The notes under the pieces were generated by a model. That model did no database searches. It saw nothing but the letters and a program-made list of their open reading frames with translations, and was not told the origin of the DNA. A stretch of DNA of 64,000 nucleotides, taken from assembly GCA_964030785.1 (NCBI GenBank), contig OZ034966.1, positions 904,501 through 968,500 on the forward strand. Direction: 5' to 3'. Positions 12,903-20,984 of the stretch are shown here, one piece after another; position 1 is the first letter of the stretch; each line of letters opens with the position of its first letter. Origin of the DNA: Siderastrea siderea (Eukaryota > Cnidaria > Anthozoa > Scleractinia > Rhizangiidae). The translations under genes and the position numbers were made by a program.

Positions 12903-13153
12903 AGTAGTAATAAAAGCGTCAAACAAATACTACCTGATTGTGAGAGGTTTATTTAAGAATTTTAAAGCTCCCACCAATAACAAGCTCCTGCGTCGCATGT
13001 TATTGGTGGTAGTTTTAAAATTCTTAAATAAACCACTGACAATCAGGTAGTATTTGTTTGACGCTTTTACTACTACTCGTTTGATACCTTCTCGGAAAAA
13101 AAAAATACCAATTGAACAAACGCAATATATTATGTATCTCCTTCCCCGATGGC
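12903..13153. repeat. Polinton 1 left TIR with nested palindrome
   Basis: The 251 bp match 33231-33480 in inverse with only a few differences. The outer 12903-13079 is itself an imperfect palindrome: AGTAGTAATAAAAGCG at the tip is mirrored by CTTTTACTACTACT at 13066-13079, with arms meeting at a small asymmetric loop (AGCTCCTGCGTCGCA). The inner part carries a TATA-like AATATATTATG and ends in the start codon of the polymerase frame (ATG at 13149). Confidence 0.93.
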
Positions 13154-15017
13154 TCAAAAAATGCAAAAAGCAATAATGGAAGAGCTTGATAATGAAACAT
13201 TAGAAACTTTGGAACGATTAGCTTCATTTGATTCAAAACAATTTCATGATATTAAAGTCTTTCATGGTGTTGAAAAAACACACGGTCGACGTTTTATAAG
13301 GTGGCGTTTTTCAAAGGATATTGATCTTGATCTCACTGCAGCTTTCATGCAATTGATAAAAGAGAGTGTTTCAAGATCATTTTATATGAAACATATTTTC
13401 CAATACCAACTGCGAAATATCGAAAATGATGATATTTTACAGCATTATTACACAAAGGACAGCGGCTCTCCATGGATCAATAAGCTTGAAAACGCGCGAA
13501 AATGGTTGCGTGAACGTGAAAAGGTTCGTCTTGACTATGACTCTGTTGAAAGACCAGACACAAAATGGGTTTTTGAAGGATTTCTTAAAGTCGATTTAAA
13601 GGTGCGATTGAAAGAAGTGCAGAGCTTTTCAGTCCTTGCGAAGAAGAATATAATATGTTGAAGTCTTCACTGGTTGGTGGACCAAGTCTTGTTTTCTCAA
13701 GGTATCACGAAGCTGGTTTAACAAAAATAAGAGATCATAGATTAAAAAACTGTTGTGTTTGTAAAAAGATTTTGGGTTTTGATGCAAATGCCTTGTATTT
13801 ATCCACAATGTTAAGAGACATGCTTTGTGGAGAAGGAAATGTGGTGCATTACAATCAAGACATTGCCCCTTTAATACATAAAGCGCTGAAAAATAAAAAA
13901 TGGTTTGGTTTTGCAGAAGTTGATATATTTATCCCAAAAGAATTGTGGCCAAAATTCGAAGAACTGTGCCCCTTCTTTCAAAATAAGGAGGTGCCTGTTG
14001 AAGCTGTTCCTGAACATATGCTTGAATACATGAAACAAACAAATAGAAACCGTGGTAAAGGAAAGAAGCTTGTTGGCTCTTTGGAAGCAAAAAGAATTCT
14101 ATTATACGCCCCTCTGCTGAAATGGTATCTTGACCATGGTGCTGTATTAAGAAATGTTTTCAGAACAATTGATTATCAACCTCGCAAAATATTCACTTGG
14201 TTTGTCGAAGAAGTTACTGAAGCAAGAAGAACAGGAGATGTTGAAGAAAGTAAAGCCATTTTTGCAGATCTATTCAAACTGCTTGGAAACAGTGCTTATG
14301 GCAAAATGATTGAAAACCTTGAAAAACAAAAAACGTTATTTACACAAAAAAAGAAAAACTGTTGATAGGGCTTTGAGAAGCGCTTTTTTCTCAGATCTTG
14401 AAGAAATAGGTGAAGTCTATGAGCTTGAAAGCAGTAAACCAAGAATCGAAATAAAAAGACCTTATCAAGTTGGAATTGCTGTTTATCAACTTGCCAAACT
14501 AAGAATGCTTGAATTCTATTACGACTTCATTGACAAATTCGTTGCAAGAAAAGATTTTGAGCTTATTCAGATGGACACAGACAGTTTATACATGGCAATA
14601 AGTGACGAAAAACTTGAAGATGTTGTAAAACCATCAATGCGTGAAGCTTTTGAAAAAGAAAAGAAAAATTGGCTTTCTTGGGACACATGGAGCAGTCGTA
14701 CTCCAGGTCTTTTCAAACTCGAGTGCGAAGGAAGTCGAATGATTGCACTTTCTTCCAAATGTTACTTTGTTGACAAAGAAAATGGAAATAAATTCAGCAC
14801 TAAAGGAATGACAAAAAAACATAACGAAATTTCGTGGCAGCGCTTTAAAGACGCTTTAGAAGGTGATAAGGACTCGGCGATTAACATTGGTTTTAGGATG
14901 AAAGATGGTGAAATTATCACATATGAGCAAGAAAAGCTTGGCCTAAGCGCATATTACGACAAGCGTTGGGTCTTGGAGGACGGCATTCACACAGAACCGA
15001 TCGAGTTTCATTGTTAG
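13149..15017 (+). pseudogene. polB: Protein-primed DNA polymerase B, exonuclease region deleted
   Basis: Family-B palm motifs are visible: motif A in GFDANALYLSTM (near 13776), motif B in KLLGNSAYGKM (near 14277) and motif C in QMDTDSLYMAI (near 14568). The start ATG lies inside the TIR. The gene is damaged. A first segment (13149 to about 13600) holds the N-terminal part ending in a WVFEGFLKVDLK-like string; the frame then changes and the sequence jumps to the pre-palm region, so the 3'-5' exonuclease domain is missing. A second shift at an A-rich run near 14340-14355 splits the palm. About 620 codons remain, against roughly 1000 or more in intact Polinton polymerases. In intact relatives this enzyme copies the element from terminal-protein primers. 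Confidence 0.9.
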
Positions 15018-15714
15018 TTTTCTGGTGGTAGTTGTGTATCTGGAGGGACAACCAAAAGCTCTTCGCGAACAAACCAACGTTTTGGTCCGTCAAATAAATG
15101 ATAGATAACCGGTGCGTCTGGTTTTATCATAATTTTTTCAACCTCGTAAACATTCAAAGACCAGATTGGGTCGGTAGCTCTTCGTCGGCCACCTTCAAGT
15201 TCACCAGGTTGATAAAGATAGCGAACACTCAAACCGGAGGGGAGCTTCTTTTCGTTCACACCAACGGGTCTCAAAAAGGTGTTGAGGGTTTGGATGGAAC
15301 AGTTTTCTTTTTAATGGCATCAACAGGTTTTTGACCAATCAGTCGAGTGACTTCTTTATTCAAAGCTGAAATAACAGCTGGCAGTCGAGTCACCCACGCA
15401 GTGGACCGCTGACCCTCAGGGAGGCGCATTTCAACCCCATATTGGTGTCCAAACAGTCGTTCAGCCAGGGTGCGGTTGAATCTTTCAACGATAGCTTGAT
15501 CACGGTGAATATCCACACGGCCGCGTCTAACCTCGACATTATGTTTCGAAAGAAGTTGGTTCACAGCACCCATGAACTCACGACCAGGATCGACCTGAAG
15601 CAGTTTCGGCCACTTCAAAGGACCACGACTATAAATCCGTTCCAGAGCAGATGCGACTTCTTTGGCCTCTTTTGTGGTCAACGGTTCGGCTTCTTTGTAT
15701 CGAGAGGCCACATC
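15014..15714 (-). pseudogene. Integrase remnant, C-terminal part
   Basis: The minus strand keeps the second half of a retrovirus-like (rve) integrase. VDVASRYKEA opens the fragment with the first catalytic Asp, LQVDPGREFMG holds the second Asp, and QAIVERFNRTL holds the catalytic Glu. A C-terminal domain follows (RYLYQPGELEGG). Everything upstream of the first Asp is gone: a stop codon immediately precedes it at the junction with the next gene. A single-base shift in a T run at about 15271 separates the core from the C-terminal domain. The 3' end overlaps the polymerase end by four bases, tail to tail. It belongs to a different sublineage from the integrase of Polinton 2. Confidence 0.82.
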
Positions 15715-15734
15715 TACTAAAATTTTCTACGAAA

Positions 15735-16238
15735 ATGATTAAAGAAATGTTGCAAAAAAATGAAATAAGCCTGTTATCAAAAAAGATTAATCGTTGTCCT
15801 TCATGCGAGGAGCAAATAGTTTATGTGGTGAATGAGTTATGTCTTGCATGTCAAAAATGTGGTAGAGTGATTGAATGTGATGATTATGAATATTTTGAAG
15901 AAGAAAATTGGAGAAGAAGTTCCACTGCTCTTCCAACGAATAATGATTATTTAAAAAGTGTTTTGCGAAAATGGAACATTAAAGAAATGTTTTCTTCCAG
16001 CGAGGTAGATTTTCTTGGTAACGTTATTGCTCAATTTCAGAAGATGTCCGACAAGTCAGTGAACTACCCCTATTTTTTGTACAATTATTTTGAAATAGTA
16101 CCTTCTGAATGCTGGCCTAAGAAAATAGAAATTATGGAATGTATTTCAAATCACCTTCCAAAAAGCTTAGAAAGTTGGCAGTACGCAAAACATGAGTTTT
16201 ATAAATGGTGGTTGAAAACCAATCAAGGTTCTTCATAA
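15735..16238 (+). CDS. VLTF3-like late transcription factor, Zn ribbon
   Basis: The 167-residue protein starts at the ATG at 15735; the open frame upstream is antisense to the integrase remnant. Residues about 15-45 form a zinc ribbon (CPSC...CLACQKCG). The C-terminal half has a SVNYPYFLYNYFEI segment that resembles the conserved C-terminal block of poxvirus/NCLDV VLTF3-type factors, which activate late viral genes. Polinton 2 carries a clearer homologue at 49431. The assignment rests on the ribbon plus this block, so it is moderate. The 3' end overlaps the convergent PLA2 gene by 16 bases. The deletion that removed the integrase N-terminus ends just upstream and may have taken its promoter. 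Confidence 0.6.
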   Translation: MIKEMLQKNEISLLSKKINRCPSCEEQIVYVVNELCLACQKCGRVIECDDYEYFEEENWRRSSTALPTNNDYLKSVLRKWNIKEMFSSSEVDFLGNVIAQFQKMSDKSVNYPYFLYNYFEIVPSECWPKKIEIMECISNHLPKSLESWQYAKHEFYKWWLKTNQGSS

Positions 16239-17164
16239 ACATTTTCATATTTGCCTGTTTTCAGATTTTTCACCAAACGCATGACAGTACCTTTTTTTGG
16301 ATGAGTCCAAAATTTCTTGCTTGTGACACCAGTTGGACCTGTGAAAGCATTTTTCGCAATATCACCTGACCAATACCGATCGAATACAGGTTTTGTGGAA
16401 GGAATCATTTTTTTTGTCAAAGTTTCAGCAAATTTTATTGCATCCAAAGGTTTGTCCAAAACACCAGTCCCTTTTTGTTTTTTCAAACCCAAACCTAACT
16501 TTTGTTTAGCATTGATGACATTTCTTGCAGCCGCATGGCCCCACTGCCTTTGTTCGTAAGGAACAGCGTCAAGAGATTTCACCATTTTTTTATCCGCTTT
16601 GTTTTTGCATTTTTTAAGATTTTCACCATACTTTTTTTCACGGTTGGAACAAACATCATAATCAACTTCATGTTGCATTGCAATCGCATCTGTTGTGCCT
16701 GTTGGTTGTTGATAAATTTCCAGAATTTCACCTGTTTCTGGATTGTATTTCACCTGTTTTTCAAGAGGATTGTATGGCCCTGTGAAATTATGTCCTGGTA
16801 ATGTCCAACCTTCTTTTGGTTTCGGAAATTTCCCAATTGCTGCATGTATATCAAACCCAGCTCCATCCAAATCAGGTCTGTCAGTTTTGTAACGTTGGTT
16901 TGGTCGAACTTTAGTTGAAAGTTGATCAAACATTTCACTTCCAACTTTTTGAATAACTGGGCGGGCTTTGTCAAGAGTGTAATTTATTGCTTTCTTTTGT
17001 AATTTAGGGTCTCTCATAGCTTCAGAAGCATAATATCTTCCAGCTTCAACACTTTTTTTCGCAAGATAGGGGATTCCTTTTGTAATAGCAAGATTACCCA
17101 CCGCCATTGCAACGTCTCCAAATATTCCACTGCCCTCCGCGCGGGAGGGCTCACCTAGTTTCCC
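16223..17164 (-). CDS. Phospholipase A2-like virion protein
   Basis: This frame has no good start of its own and is best entered by a -1 frameshift from the Zn-ribbon frame at 17158-17164. It begins LGEPSRAEGSGIFGD and continues with a helical region (GRYYASEAM). A PLA2-like core of the kind found in parvovirus VP1 follows, with GPYNPL (calcium-loop-like) and HEVDYDVC at the catalytic site. The canonical pair is HD, as in Polinton 2 (HHDICYD); here the Asp after His is Glu, so activity is doubtful. Parvovirus VP1 uses this domain to breach endosomal membranes; the same role here is an inference. The tail extends about 90 residues past the PLA2 core with a basic C-terminus. It lies next to the protease in both elements. 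Confidence 0.78.
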   Translation of the reverse strand, partial: GKLGEPSRAEGSGIFGDVAMAVGNLAITKGIPYLAKKSVEAGRYYASEAMRDPKLQKKAINYTLDKARPVIQKVGSEMFDQLSTKVRPNQRYKTDRPDLDGAGFDIHAAIGKFPKPKEGWTLPGHNFTGPYNPLEKQVKYNPETGEILEIYQQPTGTTDAIAMQHEVDYDVCSNREKKYGENLKKCKNKADKKMVKSLDAVPYEQRQWGHAAARNVINAKQKLGLGLKKQKGTGVLDKPLDAIKFAETLTKKMIPSTKPVFDRYWSGDIAKNAFTGPTGVTSKKFWTHPKKGTVMRLVKNLKTGKYENVYEEP

Positions 17165-17304
17165 GGCAAAAAACTTGATTTCATTTTTCCACAACTTGCG
17201 CACTTTACTTTCAAGAGTTTTCGATTGTTCTTTGTGATTATAACTTTTTCGGTCCCCTTTACATTGGGTGTGTGCCGCTTTTTTTTCACACAATACACTT
17301 CCAT
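17155..17304 (-). CDS. Zn-ribbon frame upstream of PLA2 (-1 frameshift donor)
   Basis: A 49-codon frame starts at the ATG at 17304, just after an ATATATATATGCA stretch. It begins MEVYCVKKK and contains a second pair in CASCGKMKSS, a degenerate zinc-ribbon like the small DUF5679-type domains of large DNA viruses. The homologous frame in Polinton 2 (58042-58226) has the paired cysteines CKCSQCG. The frame ends in G_GGA_AAC directly followed by TAG (17155-17157). The PLA2 frame is open in -1 across this point, so the protein is probably the N-terminal part of a longer frameshift product. Confidence 0.7.
   Translation of the reverse strand: MEVYCVKKKRHTPNVKGTEKVIITKNNRKLLKVKCASCGKMKSSFLPGN
17158..17164 (-). 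promoter_or_regulatory. Candidate -1 ribosomal frameshift site G_GGA_AAC
   Basis: Read on the minus strand, the Zn-ribbon frame has codons CCG GGA AAC TAG, so GGGAAAC sits in the X_XXY_YYZ register. Seven bases later (TAGGTGA) a perfect 7-bp stem GCCCTCC/GGAGGGC with a CGCGC loop occupies 17132-17150. A -1 slip enters the PLA2 frame directly. The same arrangement occurs at 58187-58193 in Polinton 2. Confidence 0.75.
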
Positions 17305-17318
17305 TGCATATATATATT

Positions 17319-17763
17319 TTAAGAAAAATATTTTTTCACAATTTCCTCATTTTGAAGTAAATCGATGGAGAACATTTTCAAAATATCAGCAAAACTTGTT
17401 CCTTTATTTCTTTCGTTTAAAAAGAGAAGGCAGTAGTACCCACATCTCACACTTTGTTCCCATTGAATTTGGTTATCATTTCTGAAAAAATGTGTCATCC
17501 CGTGCATTGACATTTCTTTTTCCCATTCCAAAGGTGGTGGAAGCCCAAATGAATCGAAATACTCGTAAAGACCTTTTCCTTTTGGCCAACAACATACCCA
17601 GTGAGTTCCCAAACTTCCAAAATCATCCAAGTTTATAATACATGGAGAATGAAACAAAGGTTTTGTTTCATTTCTGCAAAAAATACCTTTTATTGGAATT
17701 CGTAAAAAGTTGCACCATTTTCTCAGGTCAATGTTGGATAGAGGTTTATCTTCAAATTTCAGT
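17319..17763 (-). CDS. Adenain-like cysteine protease (PRO)
   Basis: This is a C5-type (adenovirus protease-like) peptidase that would process capsid proteins during maturation. The catalytic His is in GTHWVCCW, then FDSFGLPPP (acidic/aromatic block), the Gln region NQIQW, and the catalytic Cys in RCGYYCLLFLNE. The same order occurs in Polinton 2. The open frame extends upstream to about 17763, with conserved PLSNIDLRKWC, but has no ATG and overlaps the 3' end of the MCP-fusion gene in another frame at an eight-A run. Translation may depend on slippage there, or a base may have been gained or lost. The ZnR/PLA2 unit starts 15 bp downstream. Confidence 0.85.
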
Positions 17764-19770
17764 TTTTTTTAACCGATAATAATCATCCCAAGTTCCAAAG
17801 AAACGTGGAGGTTGAATTTGCATTCCTTTACCTTTTGGTATTCCTGGTGATCGTCCTGTTCGTGGTGGTGGTGGTGGTGGTGGTTGCGTTTGCATACCTT
17901 TTCCGATTATTTTTCGAACTAAATCAATGGCTAAAGGCACTCCGATAGACGCTAACATACCAAGGAAGCCGCCGTATTGTGCTCCGCCTCCTTTTACTAA
18001 ACCTTGTCCAACAAGATATTGTTCTGCCTCCTTTTTCTGAGTAGGAGTCATTTTCTGGACAAGTTTATAAAGCTCAATTTCCTTCGGCCCAAAACCCTTT
18101 CCGAATATTTTTTTCAGCACCTTTTCAGCACCGAAACTCAAACCTGCACTTGCTAATGCTCCAAGCGCTGGCTTTATCAAAGGTCGTGCCAAACCTAACA
18201 TAGCAGAAAACAAATTTCCACCACGCTGCGCAGTGTTCTGAAGCTGTGTCTGGCTTAATTTTATTACCATTCTTTTCCCTGCCGCCGATCTTTTTTTCAA
18301 TCGCTTGATTTGAGTTTCAGTGAGAAAAAGTTCGTCACCACGCCCAATTTGGTCTGGTTTGACTTTCAGACCAACAGGGGTCTTTGTTAAATAAGCTTTT
18401 TGAAGTTTCTTTTTCTGACCATCAGTCAGTGCGATTTTGAATGGATGATAAGTTGTGCTCATTGTTTGTCTATTATATTCAGAATTTTTTTTTAATTTTT
18501 CATTTTGTTTAGACGGCGACAAGCTCATTACAATTTGCTTCAGCACGAATTCTTTTTCATTCAAAACCAATGCGAAGATAATATAATCCTGAGCGTTAGC
18601 GGCTTCATTCAGTCTGTAATGGAATTCGAGCTGTTTCGGGTCGTCTGTCACACTTTGTTTGGTGTTTCGTAGATCAAAATAGATAATTGGGTATAACTTC
18701 TCAAAATTGGCAAGCTGCAGCTGAACGCCGGTGTTGTAGTCGTTCTTTCTGTATCTGAAATTGATCAAATCATTCAAAATTCTTATTTTAAAATCATTGT
18801 CGTAATCAAGCTCAGGGTAAAATGTTGTGCCGTACTTAAGGCGGCAAGTGTCCAATCTTGCTGAGTCATCACCATCGATATTGAATGTGTCAAAAATGTA
18901 AGGGTTCTGTGTGTAAGCATTTTGTTTCCGAGTTTGTTGAAAAAATACAAAGACATGCTTGGGGTCTTTTACCCCAGGCGTAATCAACCACGTACCAATC
19001 GCATCCCTTCGGGAGCTGCTGCTATGCAAATTTTCATTCAGGTATTTCCACTGGGTTGGTTTCACGAAATTTTCATTGGCCAGGGTCTGTCCTTTGCCAG
19101 TAAAATGTAATTGTGGGACCCACAATTCAAATTTACGGACAACAATTCTTCGAGCCGTTCCATCGTTTTGGAAAATCATTTCTTCATCGTTTTGCAGTTC
19201 AATTTCAAACTCAAGTTGTAACGGTGGCAGAAGCTTGTCGGAAAGACCTTCGAAGAAGGAGTATCTGTTCAAAGGGATAATAGTCTTAACTATCAAACCT
19301 TCGTGTGATAGAAGCGCTTTTTCTCGCATTCCAAGGTTCGTCGCATTATTATCAGTCGCTGTGGTGGCGTCAGAGTCAAGATACCAAAATTGGTTTTTTG
19401 CCACGCTTCTCGAAAAATCGTCAGAAAAATCAAGCAGATTTTTGATGAAAATACCTTTGTGGATATTGTCTGCCTCGTACAGTTTTTTCCCCGCTGAACT
19501 TAGTTTCAAACTTTTGATCAATGAGAAAGAACCGTTTGTTGGAGCTGATTCAGTGTCAGCACCAATGTTGGCTGCGTTTGCTTTAGCTTCAAACTTGAAA
19601 TCGACGCGGAAATAAGCGTTGTACCAGTCATAAAAATTGTTCTGGTCTTTCAAGGTAAATTTGTGGCCCCTCTTTGTTTGAAATTGGTTATTCGGAGGTA
19701 ATTCGAGTGGGATGTCTAAATTAATTTGAACGTATGATGTATTCTCGAGGTAAGGTTGACTTCTGAACAT
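17752..19770 (-). CDS. Major capsid protein fused to the downstream capsid-block protein
   Basis: The 672-residue frame corresponds to two separate genes of Polinton 2. Residues 1 to about 430 match the MCP at 55406 (shared strings include DDFSRSV, FWYLD, NRYSFF, RKNDYN and DPKQL). Length and position fit the Polinton double-jelly-roll MCP that builds the icosahedral shell; the fold itself cannot be seen from sequence alone. Residues about 450-672 match the gene at 56739, with an internal Met at the homologous start, a Lys-rich segment, a Gly/Ala-rich hydrophobic stretch and a Pro-run tail. The stop between them is absent here, giving one continuous frame. Whether both separate and fused products are made is unknown. 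Confidence 0.82.
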   Translation of the reverse strand: MFRSQPYLENTSYVQINLDIPLELPPNNQFQTKRGHKFTLKDQNNFYDWYNAYFRVDFKFEAKANAANIGADTESAPTNGSFSLIKSLKLSSAGKKLYEADNIHKGIFIKNLLDFSDDFSRSVAKNQFWYLDSDATTATDNNATNLGMREKALLSHEGLIVKTIIPLNRYSFFEGLSDKLLPPLQLEFEIELQNDEEMIFQNDGTARRIVVRKFELWVPQLHFTGKGQTLANENFVKPTQWKYLNENLHSSSSRRDAIGTWLITPGVKDPKHVFVFFQQTRKQNAYTQNPYIFDTFNIDGDDSARLDTCRLKYGTTFYPELDYDNDFKIRILNDLINFRYRKNDYNTGVQLQLANFEKLYPIIYFDLRNTKQSVTDDPKQLEFHYRLNEAANAQDYIIFALVLNEKEFVLKQIVMSLSPSKQNEKLKKNSEYNRQTMSTTYHPFKIALTDGQKKKLQKAYLTKTPVGLKVKPDQIGRGDELFLTETQIKRLKKRSAAGKRMVIKLSQTQLQNTAQRGGNLFSAMLGLARPLIKPALGALASAGLSFGAEKVLKKIFGKGFGPKEIELYKLVQKMTPTQKKEAEQYLVGQGLVKGGGAQYGGFLGMLASIGVPLAIDLVRKIIGKGMQTQPPPPPPPRTGRSPGIPKGKGMQIQPPRFFGTWDDYYRLKKTEI

Positions 19771-19811
19771 GTTGACGATAGCTTATATATTAATAGAAAA
19801 AATTTTTTAAA

Positions 19812-20190
19812 TTAAATTTCATTTGCCAAAATTTGATTTAATTTCACAAGAGCGTCTGATTTTTTTGGTGTTGGGTTTTGCAAAATACTTGCAAGTTTCT
19901 TTTTTGCGCCTTGTGACAACGGTTTTTGTTTTTTTCTCTCTTGCAGTAATTTTCGTATTTGTTTTGAAGCTTTTTCAACAGCAAATTCACCAACTTTCTG
20001 ACCCGCTTTTTCAGCGATTGTTTTTGTGGCTTTTTCAGCAGTTTTTTTTTGCAACATTCTTTACATTGTTTTTGAGTACTTTACCAATTGTCATGAAGGT
20101 GTCACGGATCACACCCAACCCTTTGTGTTTATATCGATAACTGCCGGTTTTTTCATCAAAGAATCTTGCCCACTCGCTCGGATGATTCAT
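19812..20190 (-). pseudogene. Small basic capsid-block protein, frameshifted
   Basis: The gene starts at ATG 20190 (MNHPSEW) with TATAAATATA just upstream. The N-terminal piece contains YRYKHKGLGVIRD, matching YEHKGSGIIVD of the intact 122-residue homologue at 54995. The frame breaks at a nine-A run near 20043-20051 and continues one base over to 19812 with a Lys/Ala-rich helical region (AEKATKTIAEKAGQKVGE). Function is unknown. A basic protein between the two capsid genes could be a DNA-condensing or cement protein; that is inference. Confidence 0.65.
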
Positions 20191-20218
20191 GATTGTATAT
20201 TTATACCAACAAAAAACT

Positions 20219-20980
20219 TTAATCTTTTTCAATCATTAAGCTTATTGCAATGTCTGTCCCGTTAAGATCCAGGATATTGCTTCTTCCGTCTGTCACCCAA
20301 ACTCTTATTTCATTAATGGAACTTTTATTCACAGGTTGCCACTTAAGCCGACGCGGCTCTTTTCGAAATGGATAGCTAACCCGAAGATCTGATGTTGAGA
20401 AACTGTATAACACATCGCTTGGAACATTGTTTGTTCGGCGTGAGATAAGATCGCAGTGCAAATAAACCCAATCAACACCTCTTGTGATATTTGGAACGTT
20501 CCTTCCGACAACATCTCCACTCAAGACAATTTTACCATAACCAAGCACTTCATTAAAATTTCCTTGAGACATGTCAAGCTCATAATCGTTATGTATCAAA
20601 GTCACAACCCTATAAATTGACATATCGAAATATATAGTGAAAATGTGATTACTGTCTTTGTTTTTTGGATCTACTTTACCGGTGTGTTGCTGAATAAATG
20701 TGTTGATTCTTTTGTAATCATACATTCCATTCGGGAAAGTTAAGGTCTTCCACGCTTGTTCTGTTTTTTTCTTCCAGCGAATTTTGTTATTATCATAACG
20801 AGAATCGATGTTGTTCCATGAGTAACTCATTGTGATAAGTGTGTCTAAAGCGGCTTTATAGTTTCCTGAACCCAATTCGATTGGAGGATGAAACTTCACT
20901 GTAAAATCGTGTGAAACAGTCCGTTCTCCACCTCTTTCTAGTTTTGCAAGGCTCGAGTCAAGCAGTATGTCAAAGCTCAT
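20219..20980 (-). CDS. Minor capsid (penton-like) protein
   Basis: The start at 20980 (MSFDILLDSS) is chosen because an ATATAAAACA box abuts it and the homologue at 54215 aligns from there; the open frame upstream belongs to the neighbouring gene. The 253-residue protein carries blocks shared with Polinton minor capsid proteins: DVLYSFSTS, EPRRLKWQPVNKSSIN and RVWVTDGR with ILDLNGTDIAISL. This family forms single-jelly-roll pentons at capsid vertices. Polinton 2 has the same blocks (IIYSFSTS, EPRRVQFNPVNK, RIYITDGK). The gene sits between orfX and the small basic protein in both elements. Confidence 0.82.
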   Translation of the reverse strand: MSFDILLDSSLAKLERGGERTVSHDFTVKFHPPIELGSGNYKAALDTLITMSYSWNNIDSRYDNNKIRWKKKTEQAWKTLTFPNGMYDYKRINTFIQQHTGKVDPKNKDSNHIFTIYFDMSIYRVVTLIHNDYELDMSQGNFNEVLGYGKIVLSGDVVGRNVPNITRGVDWVYLHCDLISRRTNNVPSDVLYSFSTSDLRVSYPFRKEPRRLKWQPVNKSSINEIRVWVTDGRSNILDLNGTDIAISLMIEKD

Positions 20981-20984
20981 TGTT

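Noticed and set aside
16317..16801. Plus-strand frames over the PLA2 gene
   Set aside because: Antisense shadows of a gene supported by homology between the two elements.
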